From JAZMZS01 sp045120955 (GTDB lineage: Bacteria > Bacillota > Clostridia > Oscillospirales > CAG-272): a DNA stretch of 64,000 nt. The notes under the pieces are model-generated. The model made no database searches, was not told where the DNA came from, and was given only the letters and a program-made list of their open reading frames with translations. How positions within the stretch are numbered: position 1 is the stretch's first letter; every line of letters starts with the position of its first letter. Below, one piece after another: positions 42,601-50,488 of this stretch. The DNA lies in contig JBGVFH010000044.1 of assembly GCA_045120955.1 (NCBI GenBank), positions 1 through 64,000 on the forward strand, in the 5' to 3' direction. The position numbers were made by a program, and so were the translations under genes.

Positions 42601-45030
42601 CGCTGTAACAGGCGTATCAGCCGCTACGCTATCGAGAGTAATGGTACTAAGGCTGACGTCGTTTCCTTGGCTGTCTTTCAAAGTTCCGTTGCTACCGCCG
42701 CTGTTATCTGCACCTTTACCTATAGCATTTTTTGCCGACGTTGCTTTTACGTTACCGCCATTAATAATAACGGTGTATCCGTCTCCACTATAGCCACCGC
42801 CAATGCCGGCGCCGGCATAATTCGCATTATAATATGTATTGGAAGCTATAACAGTTCCCCCGTTTATCATAACAGTTCCGGCAGATTTCCCGTCAGAATT
42901 ACTGCCGCTGCCAATAGCTGCGCCGGAGCCGGTATTCTTGGCTGTAACATAACCTCCGTTGATCGTTATATTTCCTTCTGCTCCGTTAAATCCGCTGCCG
43001 ATAGCCGCTCCACGTAATCCAGTTGCCTCAACAGTACCGCTGCTAATCGTTATTGTGCCGCAATTTTGACTGGATCCTCCGCCAATGGCTGCATAATTTT
43101 CGTCAGCAGATGGCATTGACACTACTATTTTGCCTGTTTCAGAAATCTGGCCGTAGATATTAAGAGTATTTCCACTAGATACATCGATGCCTTTATTTGC
43201 AGTTAAAGTATAGCCGTCCGCAAGAATAAGGTTTACTGTTCCTGAAACTGTAATGCGCTCTGAAACTGTAACATCGCTTTCGAGGATATACCAGCCGTCA
43301 GTCATCGCAGTTGTAGAGGATGTTATGCTAATTAAATCTGATGCAATCGCGTTATTTGAAACTACTTTATTATTTAAGCTATCCCAATATCTGTGTACAT
43401 ATCCTACTCCCGATACACCGCAATTAACACAAACGCCGTTATTTGTTTCCAAATGTTCGCAGGTATAGCCACAAGTACTGCAATAGTGGTTTTCATCAAA
43501 GCTGTGGCTTTCGGTGCTGATAACCAATGAGCAGCAATTCCACTTATAGTCGTGCTTCGTTCTGTCTGAAACACTAACACTATATATCTTTTCATCGCTT
43601 ACGTGATTATCCTCGTCCACACTGCCTATACTCGCAAGACAGACGGTACATTTCTTAGTTTCAATACATGTCGCCTCGCCGCTTATGCTGTGGGGAACCG
43701 TTACTATTATTCCGCAGCAACTATAAACACCTTTATGATTTTCATCATCAACTTTTGTGCAAGACGTAATTTCGCCTTCGTGATTACCGGGCGCTAAATT
43801 GCCTTTTGTAATACCACAGAATACGCAAGTCGATAGCGTTTTGCAGGTAGCATCGGAATAACTGTGATCTGCTATCGGATACTGCTCTTTTGTTCCACTT
43901 GTAATGGTACCGCAAATTAAACAGTAGGAATATTCAGACAAACCCGTATACTTACAGGTGGCTTTTATTTCTTTATGAGTAACGCTTACGCAGGAGTGAG
44001 AATCAGATGCAGATGAAAGAAGAACGCAGCCATCATCTGATCTTCGGCAATATGCATCGATGCTGCCACCCTTTCCAAAGTCTACAAGGTTATCGCTTTT
44101 ATCAAGCGAATTTCTTTTTGCATCTATCGTTTGTCCGCTAAGATAATAGCAATTTTCTACTACTATAAATATAAAAGCGTTATCATTTAAACCGTAAGAG
44201 CCGACGATACTTCCTATATATTCCAGATAGCTGTTACTATCTTTAAAATCTGCAACTAAACTCTGCACTGTGCCTAAATTTACACAATTACTAACGGTGC
44301 AGGAGGTGCTAAATTTATTTAACAAAGAATCGTTCAATCCGCCAAAGCCACCGACAATTCCGCCGACGTAGGGCATTGCGTACTCAACGCTTTTGGCTAC
44401 CGTTACATCCTGAGAGACTACGCAGTTTGAAACTAAAGCGCCATATCCTATTGACGCACCAAGAATGCCGCCTACGTGATTAGAGCCGCAGATATATGAA
44501 TTTTTCAGCACAACGTTTTTTATGCTTGTACTGTTGGTTGTCTGAGCGTTACCCATTGAGCCAAATAACCCTATGTAAGGGGACGTTTCGTATTTGCAGT
44601 ATAGTCCGCTGATGCTATGGCCGTTTCCGTCAAAATTTCCCATAAAGCTAATGTTGGGGTTATAACCTATAGGTATCCAACTGTATGCAGCTCCGCTTTC
44701 GGATACTGTTTCATTTATAACGATATCATCAAGCAAAACTGCGCTGATATAACGGTTTCCGTCATTTACCAAATTGGCAAATCCATATAGTTCTTTGGAA
44801 TTTCGGATAGCGTACCAGCCGTCATAATCGCTATAGTTACTGTCTGTTAAACCAAACTGCAAATAGTTCGATGAAGTAATTTTAGTGGGTGTAACAGGTA
44901 TGCCGTCGTATGCTTCCGTTGTAGTCGCCGCACTCACCGTGAGCATATTCATCGGCAGCATGCATACCACCATCACAAGTGCCAGCACAAGGCTGAGTAT
45001 GCGGTTTGTAGAATGTTTTTTCGTTTTCAT
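39658..45030 (-). CDS. Giant multidomain surface adhesin with non-canonical sorting signal
   Basis: 1790 residues, secreted and probably wall-anchored. Signal peptide (1-35). About 60-290: GLUG-like strands (YIGLFGSM, VGGILGAS, VGGIVGGFG). About 350-560: paired CxxC/H knots (YCLICG, CSTCG, CVNCG). About 630-780: Gly-rich beta-helix (AAIGSG, ITINGGY, GAGIGGGYSGDG). About 860-900: further knots (CTRCG, CEICG). About 910-1460: Ig-like domains. About 1470-1560: MBG-type domain (ITAEAKNTVVNTALPTYTYK). About 1563-1740: charged alpha-helical stalk. End: NSPATSDTSN, hydrophobic segment, DRKKRTASKR, laid out as a sorting signal but with Ser in place of the Gly of xPxTG. ATG has GGAGGAAACG upstream. 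Cotranscribed with TetR. Confidence 0.85.
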   Translation of the reverse strand: MKTKKHSTNRILSLVLALVMVVCMLPMNMLTVSAATTTEAYDGIPVTPTKITSSNYLQFGLTDSNYSDYDGWYAIRNSKELYGFANLVNDGNRYISAVLLDDIVINETVSESGAAYSWIPIGYNPNISFMGNFDGNGHSISGLYCKYETSPYIGLFGSMGNAQTTNSTSIKNVVLKNSYICGSNHVGGILGASIGYGALVSNCVVSQDVTVAKSVEYAMPYVGGIVGGFGGLNDSLLNKFSTSCTVSNCVNLGTVQSLVADFKDSNSYLEYIGSIVGSYGLNDNAFIFIVVENCYYLSGQTIDAKRNSLDKSDNLVDFGKGGSIDAYCRRSDDGCVLLSSASDSHSCVSVTHKEIKATCKYTGLSEYSYCLICGTITSGTKEQYPIADHSYSDATCKTLSTCVFCGITKGNLAPGNHEGEITSCTKVDDENHKGVYSCCGIIVTVPHSISGEATCIETKKCTVCLASIGSVDEDNHVSDEKIYSVSVSDRTKHDYKWNCCSLVISTESHSFDENHYCSTCGYTCEHLETNNGVCVNCGVSGVGYVHRYWDSLNNKVVSNNAIASDLISITSSTTAMTDGWYILESDVTVSERITVSGTVNLILADGYTLTANKGIDVSSGNTLNIYGQISETGKIVVSMPSADENYAAIGGGSSQNCGTITISSGTVEATGLRGAAIGSGFNGAEGNITINGGYVTAKNTGSGAAIGSGSNSDGKSAGTVMINGGTVIASNTYYNANYAGAGIGGGYSGDGYTVIINGGNVKATSAKNAIGKGADNSGGSNGTLKDSQGNDVSLSTITLDSVAADTPVTAVEGINNYGLTCVKTLDTNKLYFYLPSGASMPTLITAGGEEYICKSELTYYTEHDWSQKDGECTRCGEVCEHENQTGSTCEICGIALHTHQWEYAVSGTTITATCTADGCTNTDGGSVTLNVADAYYTGGEIGATISGSFTNGATYTLTYNDGSETTPSSIGTHTAKLTVYENGTEKQSVTAQYKISYLQAPNPAYIINGGYQNGTTYWFKSGTSVTLNAPDGYTISTMLNGAYGNDLSFSESDSKVICLKRTSDGALTDAINIEDIRFDGTAATGKITIESRGFWEKLLNKITFGLFFKGDAVAKVEATDIDSGVNSIQCYATDTDLINDAELTDAAAITALETAIGSNWNSYNNEIALNKNAKNIIYVKITDNVGNVTYLSSEGIVLYSDAQAVTESVSTTYKAGADKDVTVELNGNTVKSVANGTTVLTAGTDYTVSADGEITLESAYLDTLNAGTYTFTVSYNPLGMEYVDATGNDAPATTAFNVVIEKADGEVSNINISGKTYDGTAVTAPTFDKLGDGAATIEYKVKDKDDSTYTTTAPKNAGDYVVRVTIAEGTNHKAASATAEFSIEPTDIRDAIVTLDPDTFVYDGQPHKPTVSVVWNNMTLTENTDYIVYYIDNVNASSVNVLGTVYIDGINNFTGRKEDVFEITKREITITAEAKNTVVNTALPTYTYKVEGLVGEDKLVTEPTLTSNADITVIGEYDITATGADAGGNYSIKYVPAKLTVLTDNAVDAAAGYTEELKNYDPATVTSEDKAELDEMLSEINTILADETTTDNGKKALEEVKEQVENLIKKINDAAEATDTENTEKVKDVTAENVTPEDKTDLEKAKDDLEKALEDNGGNYTEDEKKAIEDEIKRIDNALEVIGKVEAVEDKIDKLPENITKNDEAAIKAADDALGALSDYEKSLVDEDAKKALDDAKAALAELNKPADPNSPATSDTSNLWLWVAILFVSGGAVIALTVVDRKKRTASKR

Positions 45031-45104
45031 ATCGTTTCCTCCATATCGGGATTATAGAAATCGGCTCTCGCCGTTGTTTGTTTTATCATATCGCTCACCT
45101 TGTC

Positions 45105-45800
45105 TTATCCTTTCAGCAGATCCATCAAGGCTTGCTCGTTGGTATCCTCAACATATTGCTTAAATTCTTTAAGCACACGCCGTCCGAGTTTCCGAAAGTC
45201 TTTTGCCAGCACACGATCTATCTTCATTCTTCGTGTTTCTTCCGGCACATTAAAGGTGCTGAGAATGTTATTCATTGCTCCTGCAATTCTTGTTTCAAGT
45301 GAAACCGTTACGCCGCTTGTGTTCAGCGTGGAATACTCGATACCGGATACAAGGATTTCCGCTTCTTCAAAATGTTCGTCAGTCCAGTCATGACAATATT
45401 CTTTGAACACTTCTTTGGCTCTTGCGGTATCATTCTTTCTTATGATGGCAAGACATTTTGGACTGGAGTAGGCGGATAAGTAAAAATCTCTTGCAAACTC
45501 ATCTTCCTCACACATAGATGCCATTGATGCCAATTCCAAGCAGACTGCCATTATAGAGCTGTAGCCCTCTTTGGCTTCTTCCTCGATCATTTTCCATTGG
45601 AAGTCGCAGAGCAGTTCCACAAGCTCTGCCAACATATCTTCTTTCGTCCGATAATGGAATGTGAGATTACCGGGACTCATATTCAGTTCTTTAGCAATTC
45701 CTCTGACTTGTGTGTTGCTATAACCCGTATCCAAAATCTTCTTTGTCGCATAGCGTATAATTTCGAGCTTTGTAAGTTCGCTTCGATTCACTCGTACCAC
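45105..45800 (-). CDS. TetR/AcrR-family regulator
   Basis: 231 residues. N-terminal HTH: IIRYATKKILDTGYSNTQVR, GIAKELNMSPGNLTFHYRTK, a standard TetR recognition helix with FHYRTKEDML. C-terminal ligand domain helical, unassigned. Start is GTG at 45800, 8 bp after AGGAGG. Its stop is 74 bp upstream of the adhesin gene on the same strand, so both share one transcript, and a palindrome sits in the promoter: probable autoregulation and control of the adhesin. Confidence 0.88.
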   Translation of the reverse strand: MVRVNRSELTKLEIIRYATKKILDTGYSNTQVRGIAKELNMSPGNLTFHYRTKEDMLAELVELLCDFQWKMIEEEAKEGYSSIMAVCLELASMASMCEEDEFARDFYLSAYSSPKCLAIIRKNDTARAKEVFKEYCHDWTDEHFEEAEILVSGIEYSTLNTSGVTVSLETRIAGAMNNILSTFNVPEETRRMKIDRVLAKDFRKLGRRVLKEFKQYVEDTNEQALMDLLKG

Positions 45801-45830
45801 TGGGCCTACCTCCTATAATGATAATAGAAT

Positions 45831-46008
45831 GTCGAAACACTAAAAAGTGCTTCGACAAGCCGATAAAATCGGCTTTGGCAAAAGTAAATTTACTGAAATT
45901 TAATTTTGCCTATATTCATTGCAATGGGTATATACAAATTTTCATAGAAAATTTGTGACCAAATCAAAGATTTGGTGTCGAAATAGTGCGAATTTACACT
46001 ATTTCGAC
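45831..46008 (-). repeat. Array of seven abutting hairpins in the tetR leader
   Basis: Stems: GTCGAAACACT/AGTGCTTCGAC (45831-45856), AAGCCGAT/ATCGGCTT (45857-45875), GGCAAAAGTAAATTT/AAATTTAATTTTGCC (45877-45910), palindrome CATTGCAATG (45917-45926), ACAAATTTTC/GAAAATTTGT (45934-45956), ACCAAATC/GATTTGGT (45958-45976), GTCGAAATAGTG/CACTATTTCGAC (45977-46008). Almost every base is in a stem; the first and last share GTCGAAA...GTG arms. Confidence 0.9.
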
Positions 46009-46042
46009 TTTCTATAACCATTATAACAGTCTATCTAAAAAA

Positions 46043-46057
46043 GGGTGCAGCACACCC
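46043..46057 (-). terminator. Short attenuator-like hairpin in the tetR leader
   Basis: On the minus strand GGGTG-tgctg-CACCC followed by TTTTTT, about 15-20 bases after the predicted transcription start. Confidence 0.55.
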
Positions 46058-46076
46058 ACATAAAGTACCGTAAACC

Positions 46077-46105
46077 ATTATAGTACCTGTACTAAAATTT
46101 GTCAA
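46077..46105 (-). promoter_or_regulatory. Promoter of the TetR-adhesin operon with embedded operator
   Basis: Minus strand TTGACA (46100-46105), 17 bp, TATAAT (46077-46082): full consensus. The palindrome TAGTAC-CT-GTACTA (46081-46094) lies in the spacer and overlaps the -10, an ideal repressor position for the TetR protein. Confidence 0.85.
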
Positions 46106-46183
46106 GAGTATTACATATATTTTGGGTGAGTGTTCATAAAAAGTTGCAAATAAAAGTCATTGTAATAAAAAATTATTGAAATA

Positions 46184-46221
46184 AAAAAAGCATTCGATAA
46201 TAGTAGTTCGAATGCTTTTTT
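46184..46221 (-). terminator. Terminator after the glycyl-radical activase gene
   Basis: AAAAAAGCATTCGA / TCGAATGCTTTTTT stem-loop directly 3' of the minus-strand activase. Confidence 0.9.
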
Positions 46222-46230
46222 GGTATAATA

Positions 46231-47106
46231 TTATTTGCCTTTATAAAACAGGCTTTGTGCTATTTCGATCTCTTCCTTGGTCGGCAATGATTTGGGTAGC
46301 GTATTTTCAAGCTCTAATGCAGTATATTTATATTCTGCATAATTGTGATAGGGAAGTATCTTTACTTCAGATATGTTCTTAAAGCTTTGCAGATAATCTC
46401 TTGCTTTTTCGATCTGGTCAGAGTTAAATCCCGGAACATATGGTATTCTGATCTCTATATTTTTCCCGAGGCTGTCTAGGTAACTTAGGTTGTCTAAAAT
46501 AATTTTATTACTTTGTCCCGTGCATTTAATATGAACATCCTCATCGATAGCCTTTATGTCATACAAAAAAGTGTCTGTATAGTCTATAACCTTTTCAAGT
46601 GTGCTTCGGGGGACAAATCCACATGTATCTACTGCTGTGTTAATTCTTTCGGCTTTGAGGATCTTTAACAGTTCCGCACAGAAATCTGCCTGGCATAAAC
46701 ATTCACCACCTGACAAAGTGACCCCGCCGCCGGTATTTTTGTAATAATCTACATCCTCGAGTAAAATTGGCAGCAGCTGATCTACTGTTATTTCCTTGCC
46801 ATGTAACTTTAAGGCTTCGCCAAGGCAAACCGTCTCACAATTACCGCATCCCGTGCATAGATCTCGTATAAAAGTATGTTTTCCGCCTGCAAACTGATGA
46901 GCGTTGTTTTTGCAAACATTTATACATTCTCCGCAACTGATGCATTTATTTTGGTAATAGGACAGTTCTGGCTTGAAACCGATGCTTTCGGGGTTATGAC
47001 ACCATACGCATTTCAACGGACATCCCTTGAAAAAAACGGTTGTTCTGATGCCTTTTCCATCATGAACAGCAAAGCGTTTTATATCTGATATTATGGCTTT
47101 CGTCAT
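46231..47106 (-). CDS. Glycyl-radical enzyme activating enzyme (radical SAM)
   Basis: 291 residues. PflA-type activase: uses SAM and a 4Fe-4S cluster to create the glycyl radical on its partner. Radical SAM Cys triad in GCPLKCVWCHNPE; two added ferredoxin clusters, CISCGECINVC (about 50-62) and CTGCGNCETVC (about 80-92), as in activases of non-PFL glycyl-radical enzymes. Further GGGVTLSGGECLCQADF and VDTCGFVPRSTLE. ATG after AAGGACC. Directly follows its partner enzyme gene by 21 bp. Confidence 0.93.
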   Translation of the reverse strand: MTKAIISDIKRFAVHDGKGIRTTVFFKGCPLKCVWCHNPESIGFKPELSYYQNKCISCGECINVCKNNAHQFAGGKHTFIRDLCTGCGNCETVCLGEALKLHGKEITVDQLLPILLEDVDYYKNTGGGVTLSGGECLCQADFCAELLKILKAERINTAVDTCGFVPRSTLEKVIDYTDTFLYDIKAIDEDVHIKCTGQSNKIILDNLSYLDSLGKNIEIRIPYVPGFNSDQIEKARDYLQSFKNISEVKILPYHNYAEYKYTALELENTLPKSLPTKEEIEIAQSLFYKGK

Positions 47107-47127
47107 AGCTTTGGTCCTTGTATGTCT

Positions 47128-49230
47128 TTAGTTTGATCTTCTTATAAATTCATCCTGTTGTTCTTTATCAAGATCTACGAACAATACGTTCCATCCACAG
47201 AGTCTAATTTGAAGATTTTGATAATTTTCCGGCTCTTGTTGTGCTTTTTTGAGTGTTTCGGGATCAAGAATATTGAAATGAACAGCAAAGCCTGCTCTAT
47301 TCATAAATGATTTGAGCAATCCTTCAAAAGCTACCATTCCTTCGTTTCCTTCGACTGCTGAACAATGGATCTGCACGTCTGCAACATATCCGTCAGGGCA
47401 CTTCTCGCTGTCGATCTTTAATACCGAATTAAGATATGCCGTTACACCGTTCTTATCTTGACCGATCGATGCAGTTAAGTTCTTTGACAGAGGCTCTCCG
47501 CTGTATCTTCCGTCAGGGGTTGCAGCAGTTTTCTTGCCCATTCCGAAGCGCCAATCTACAGAGAACATACCGCATCTGAAGACACCTCCGCGGCCATTTT
47601 TTCTACCATTGATCGTATCTGCAAAATGCTGATGGATGTCTGCAGCTATACTGTCTGCTTCCTCGCTTCCGTTTCCGTATTTAGAATAATTTTTAATAAT
47701 GTGCAGACGAAGCTTTGGATCGTTTTTCCAATCCGAGCGGAGTATCTCACGCAGCTCATCCAGCGTTTTTAATTTTTCTTCATAAACAACGTGCTTTACA
47801 GCGATAAGACTATCAACGAGTGTGGCAAGTCCGGCACCTACAACAGAGGTATTGTTATATTTGGCTCCTCCGCTGTATATGTCAATTCCGGACTCTCTGC
47901 TCGTCTTATAAGTTGCAGACATAACAAGCGAAGGACAAACCTGATCATAGTGCGGCTCGTATGATGCTAAAGCATCCATGCACAGATTTGTGTAATATAG
48001 CAAAGTAGAGATGACTGCGTTATAAAAAGCATCGAAGGTTGCGTAATTTTCTTCTGAATTAAGAACGAGTTCGATAGATTTAGTGAGATTTAACAGTCCG
48101 GCACAGGTAGAGGGAACTTCTGTTCCTTCAGCCGCAGGTTCGTAGCATCCGTAAGGAATAACGTGCTTTGCGTCTTCAGCATCGATACCAAGTCCTTCGA
48201 GTGCTTTGGTCGACTGCTTCGTGTTAATAAATACAAAGCTGTTTTTGCCCTCTCTTATCATTTCGAGGATCGTTGATAAGACTGTATTATCAATATTGTC
48301 GTGATAAAGGACATGTATCTTCGGGTCGTATATATCAAGCTCACGGTACGCCTCTAAAAGAACTTTTGTAAACTCGTTTGTGGCATCATTGGAGTCATCA
48401 TCAATTCCGCATATATAAAAGGGCATGTTTGCATTAACCTTCATACAGCTGATGGTCCACAGGAAGTATTTGACCGTTTCTTTGAGCTGCTGCTTTGTGA
48501 AACGACCCGTTTCAATATCATTTTTATAGTAAGGATAGATCATTCTGTCAAGTCCGCCGAGAGAGCGTATGATGACAGTGTCAATGTTTGTTTGTATGTT
48601 GTAAAAGAGCAAGATAAGCTGTAGCGCCTGAGCTGTCGTTTCAGGAGCTTTATCAGCTAAATGCATCATATTTTCAGAAATAAATGAAGTTTTCTCAGTG
48701 TTATTCTTAGATGCCTCTTGTGCAAATCTTAAAAAGCATTCTCTGATTGCCTTATATACTTTGATTCGCTCTGTGTAGTATGCTGATTTTTGCGGATCTT
48801 CAGCATAACAAGACATATTCTTTTCAAGATCGAGTATTATAGAACTGATACCCATTTTCAGCACGTAATTCCAGTCGGGAGCAACGTGACCGAAGTCCAT
48901 CATTGCTTTAAATGCTTTTGTTTCTTCAAATCCGTTGATAGTATCAGTTATATATGCTTTTCGTACTTTTGCTTTAGCTCGGTCACATACCTTGTGCATG
49001 ATCTTACTATGATTGATCCTGTGAACAAAAATATTGTCCGTGCAGATCTCAATATCAGCATTTGCGAGCAAATGACATATAGCCTTAGCTTTTGTGCTTG
49101 AATAACTCTCATCTCCGCGATTGTCAAATAGCGCCAAGATCTCATCTCTTAGTTTTGTGTCATCCTTGAAGGTTGAGTTAATACTATCCTGCAAAATCGC
49201 TTCTTTGCAATTATCAAAAGTGTTCCACAT
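47128..49230 (-). CDS. Glycyl-radical enzyme (PFL-like, substrate unknown)
   Basis: 700 residues, anaerobic radical enzyme. Thiyl-radical Cys at about residue 360 in PYGCYEPAAEGTE (GCxEP; most dehydratase-type homologues have GCVEP), and the glycyl-radical loop near residue 677, RLCGWNVLFVDLD, where RVxGY is usual. Also DWRFGMGKKTAATPDGR and SGEPLSKNLTAS. ATG 49230 (MWNTFDN) is chosen since AAAGGA lies 9 bp upstream; the upstream ATG at 49248 lies inside that site. Shorter than typical (~750-850). Oxygen sensitive. Product class (dehydratase, decarboxylase, lyase) not assignable. Divergent AraC gene probably regulates it. Confidence 0.85.
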   Translation of the reverse strand: MWNTFDNCKEAILQDSINSTFKDDTKLRDEILALFDNRGDESYSSTKAKAICHLLANADIEICTDNIFVHRINHSKIMHKVCDRAKAKVRKAYITDTINGFEETKAFKAMMDFGHVAPDWNYVLKMGISSIILDLEKNMSCYAEDPQKSAYYTERIKVYKAIRECFLRFAQEASKNNTEKTSFISENMMHLADKAPETTAQALQLILLFYNIQTNIDTVIIRSLGGLDRMIYPYYKNDIETGRFTKQQLKETVKYFLWTISCMKVNANMPFYICGIDDDSNDATNEFTKVLLEAYRELDIYDPKIHVLYHDNIDNTVLSTILEMIREGKNSFVFINTKQSTKALEGLGIDAEDAKHVIPYGCYEPAAEGTEVPSTCAGLLNLTKSIELVLNSEENYATFDAFYNAVISTLLYYTNLCMDALASYEPHYDQVCPSLVMSATYKTSRESGIDIYSGGAKYNNTSVVGAGLATLVDSLIAVKHVVYEEKLKTLDELREILRSDWKNDPKLRLHIIKNYSKYGNGSEEADSIAADIHQHFADTINGRKNGRGGVFRCGMFSVDWRFGMGKKTAATPDGRYSGEPLSKNLTASIGQDKNGVTAYLNSVLKIDSEKCPDGYVADVQIHCSAVEGNEGMVAFEGLLKSFMNRAGFAVHFNILDPETLKKAQQEPENYQNLQIRLCGWNVLFVDLDKEQQDEFIRRSN

Positions 49231-49388
49231 AATCTTATATCCTTTCAAATGTTCAAGGTATCCTGTATTTATACAATAGCTTTTTTATTATGATTTGTAA
49301 ATGAAAGAAACAAACAATTATTATTTTTCGAACACAAAATACTTGCAATTTTTTTAAAAGTAATGTATCCTAGTATAGGGTGATTAAA

Positions 49389-50180
49389 ATGAAGATTACA
49401 GATGCTGAGTTGAATATCCTTAGTATCCTTGATGTACATAGGGGAAAAATACCTCAAGGTAAGCGCGAATGCCGCTGTCGTCACAGCGATAGCTTTGTTC
49501 TTGTATCATCGGGAAGTGCTGATTATTCATTCGATGGTAAGGTTTATACTGCCAAAGCGGGCGATCTTATTTTTCTAGCCGATCATAGTTGTTATTCGAT
49601 CAATATAAACTGCAATAACTACACCTATACATATATAGATTTCTATTTTGATGTAGAGAAGTCTGCTACACTTTCAAACATGATCTATAAGGCTGAGCGT
49701 CTCTCGGAGCTTGAAAACGTGTTTGAAAAGATATATAAATTGTGGAAGATAGGAGATTACGCTGATAAGCTTTATTGTAAAGCTCTGTTATATACGATAT
49801 ATTCAAAGGTTGCTAAGTCTGATCTGATACAATATGTATCAAGCAAGAGAAGAAAAGAAATTGAACAGGCAGCAAAATACATGTCAGAGCATCTTTCTGA
49901 TGCTGAAATAAGTGTAACTCAGTTAGGAAAGCTTTGTAATGTTAGTGAGGTTCATTTTCGCAGATTGTTTAATTGCATATATCATACAAGCCCTACGAAA
50001 TTTCTGACTGCTCTTAGAATTAAAAAGGCAAAAGAACTTTTAACCACTGATAATTACAGCATTGCTCAAATATCAGAAATGTGCGGCTTTCAAAATCATT
50101 ATTATTTTTCAAAAGTTTTTAAATCGCTGACTTCTCTCACTCCTACCGAATACAGAAACAGATACAGAGAGTTAATATAA
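49389..50180 (+). CDS. AraC-family regulator divergent to the glycyl-radical operon
   Basis: 263 residues. N-terminal cupin-like half (HSDSFVLVSSGSADYSFDGK, AGDLIFLADHSCYSINI) and C-terminal two-HTH domain (ISVTQLGKLCNVSEVHFRRL; ISEMCGFQNHYYFSKVFKSL; TPTEYRNRYREL). ATG 49389 is 5 bp after AGGGTGA; an upstream GTG at 49380 is inside that site. Divergent arrangement suggests control of the GRE-activase pair by its substrate or an upstream sugar/alcohol signal. Confidence 0.88.
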   Translation: MKITDAELNILSILDVHRGKIPQGKRECRCRHSDSFVLVSSGSADYSFDGKVYTAKAGDLIFLADHSCYSININCNNYTYTYIDFYFDVEKSATLSNMIYKAERLSELENVFEKIYKLWKIGDYADKLYCKALLYTIYSKVAKSDLIQYVSSKRRKEIEQAAKYMSEHLSDAEISVTQLGKLCNVSEVHFRRLFNCIYHTSPTKFLTALRIKKAKELLTTDNYSIAQISEMCGFQNHYYFSKVFKSLTSLTPTEYRNRYRELI

Positions 50181-50291
50181 ATTTCGAGATTTCGTTCACA
50201 GATAGTTGATCACGCATAAAATTAAAAGGGCTGTAAAAAACTAATATCATTAAGTTAATAAAATGGTAAGAAAGAGCCGTGCTCTTGTGAT

Positions 50292-50432
50292 ATGCACCTC
50301 CAAAAGTTAGACACTTTTGGAGGTGCATATTTTATGTCAAAAAAGACAAAAGCAGAAAAAGTAAGGAATGAGCCCGGTTCAATACCGAGCTCATTCACAA
50401 ACAATTTAATTTTGTCTAAACTTTTGGGTTCA
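50292..50432 (+). mobile_element. Internally deleted IS3-family-like element (MITE-like)
   Basis: Left end TGCACCTCCAAAAGTTAGACA and right end (minus strand) TGAACCCAAAAGTTTAGACA are related inverted repeats. The left end forms a 15-bp hairpin that hides the ribosome site before an ATG at 50334. The remaining coding start MSKKTKAEKVRNEPGS resembles the first residues of IS150/IS3 OrfA and is then lost; a hairpin AATGAGCCCGGT / ACCGAGCTCATT follows. About 141 bp, so it cannot encode transposase. Family call is inference from ends and start peptide. Confidence 0.6.
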
Positions 50433-50488
50433 CTTCATTATTAAGACTGCTTCTTTTTAATTTGTGTTATTGGAATAGCAATAATGTT

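Noticed and set aside
45831..46008. CRISPR array
   Set aside because: Hairpins are abutting and unrelated in sequence; no direct repeats with uniform spacers and no cas genes.
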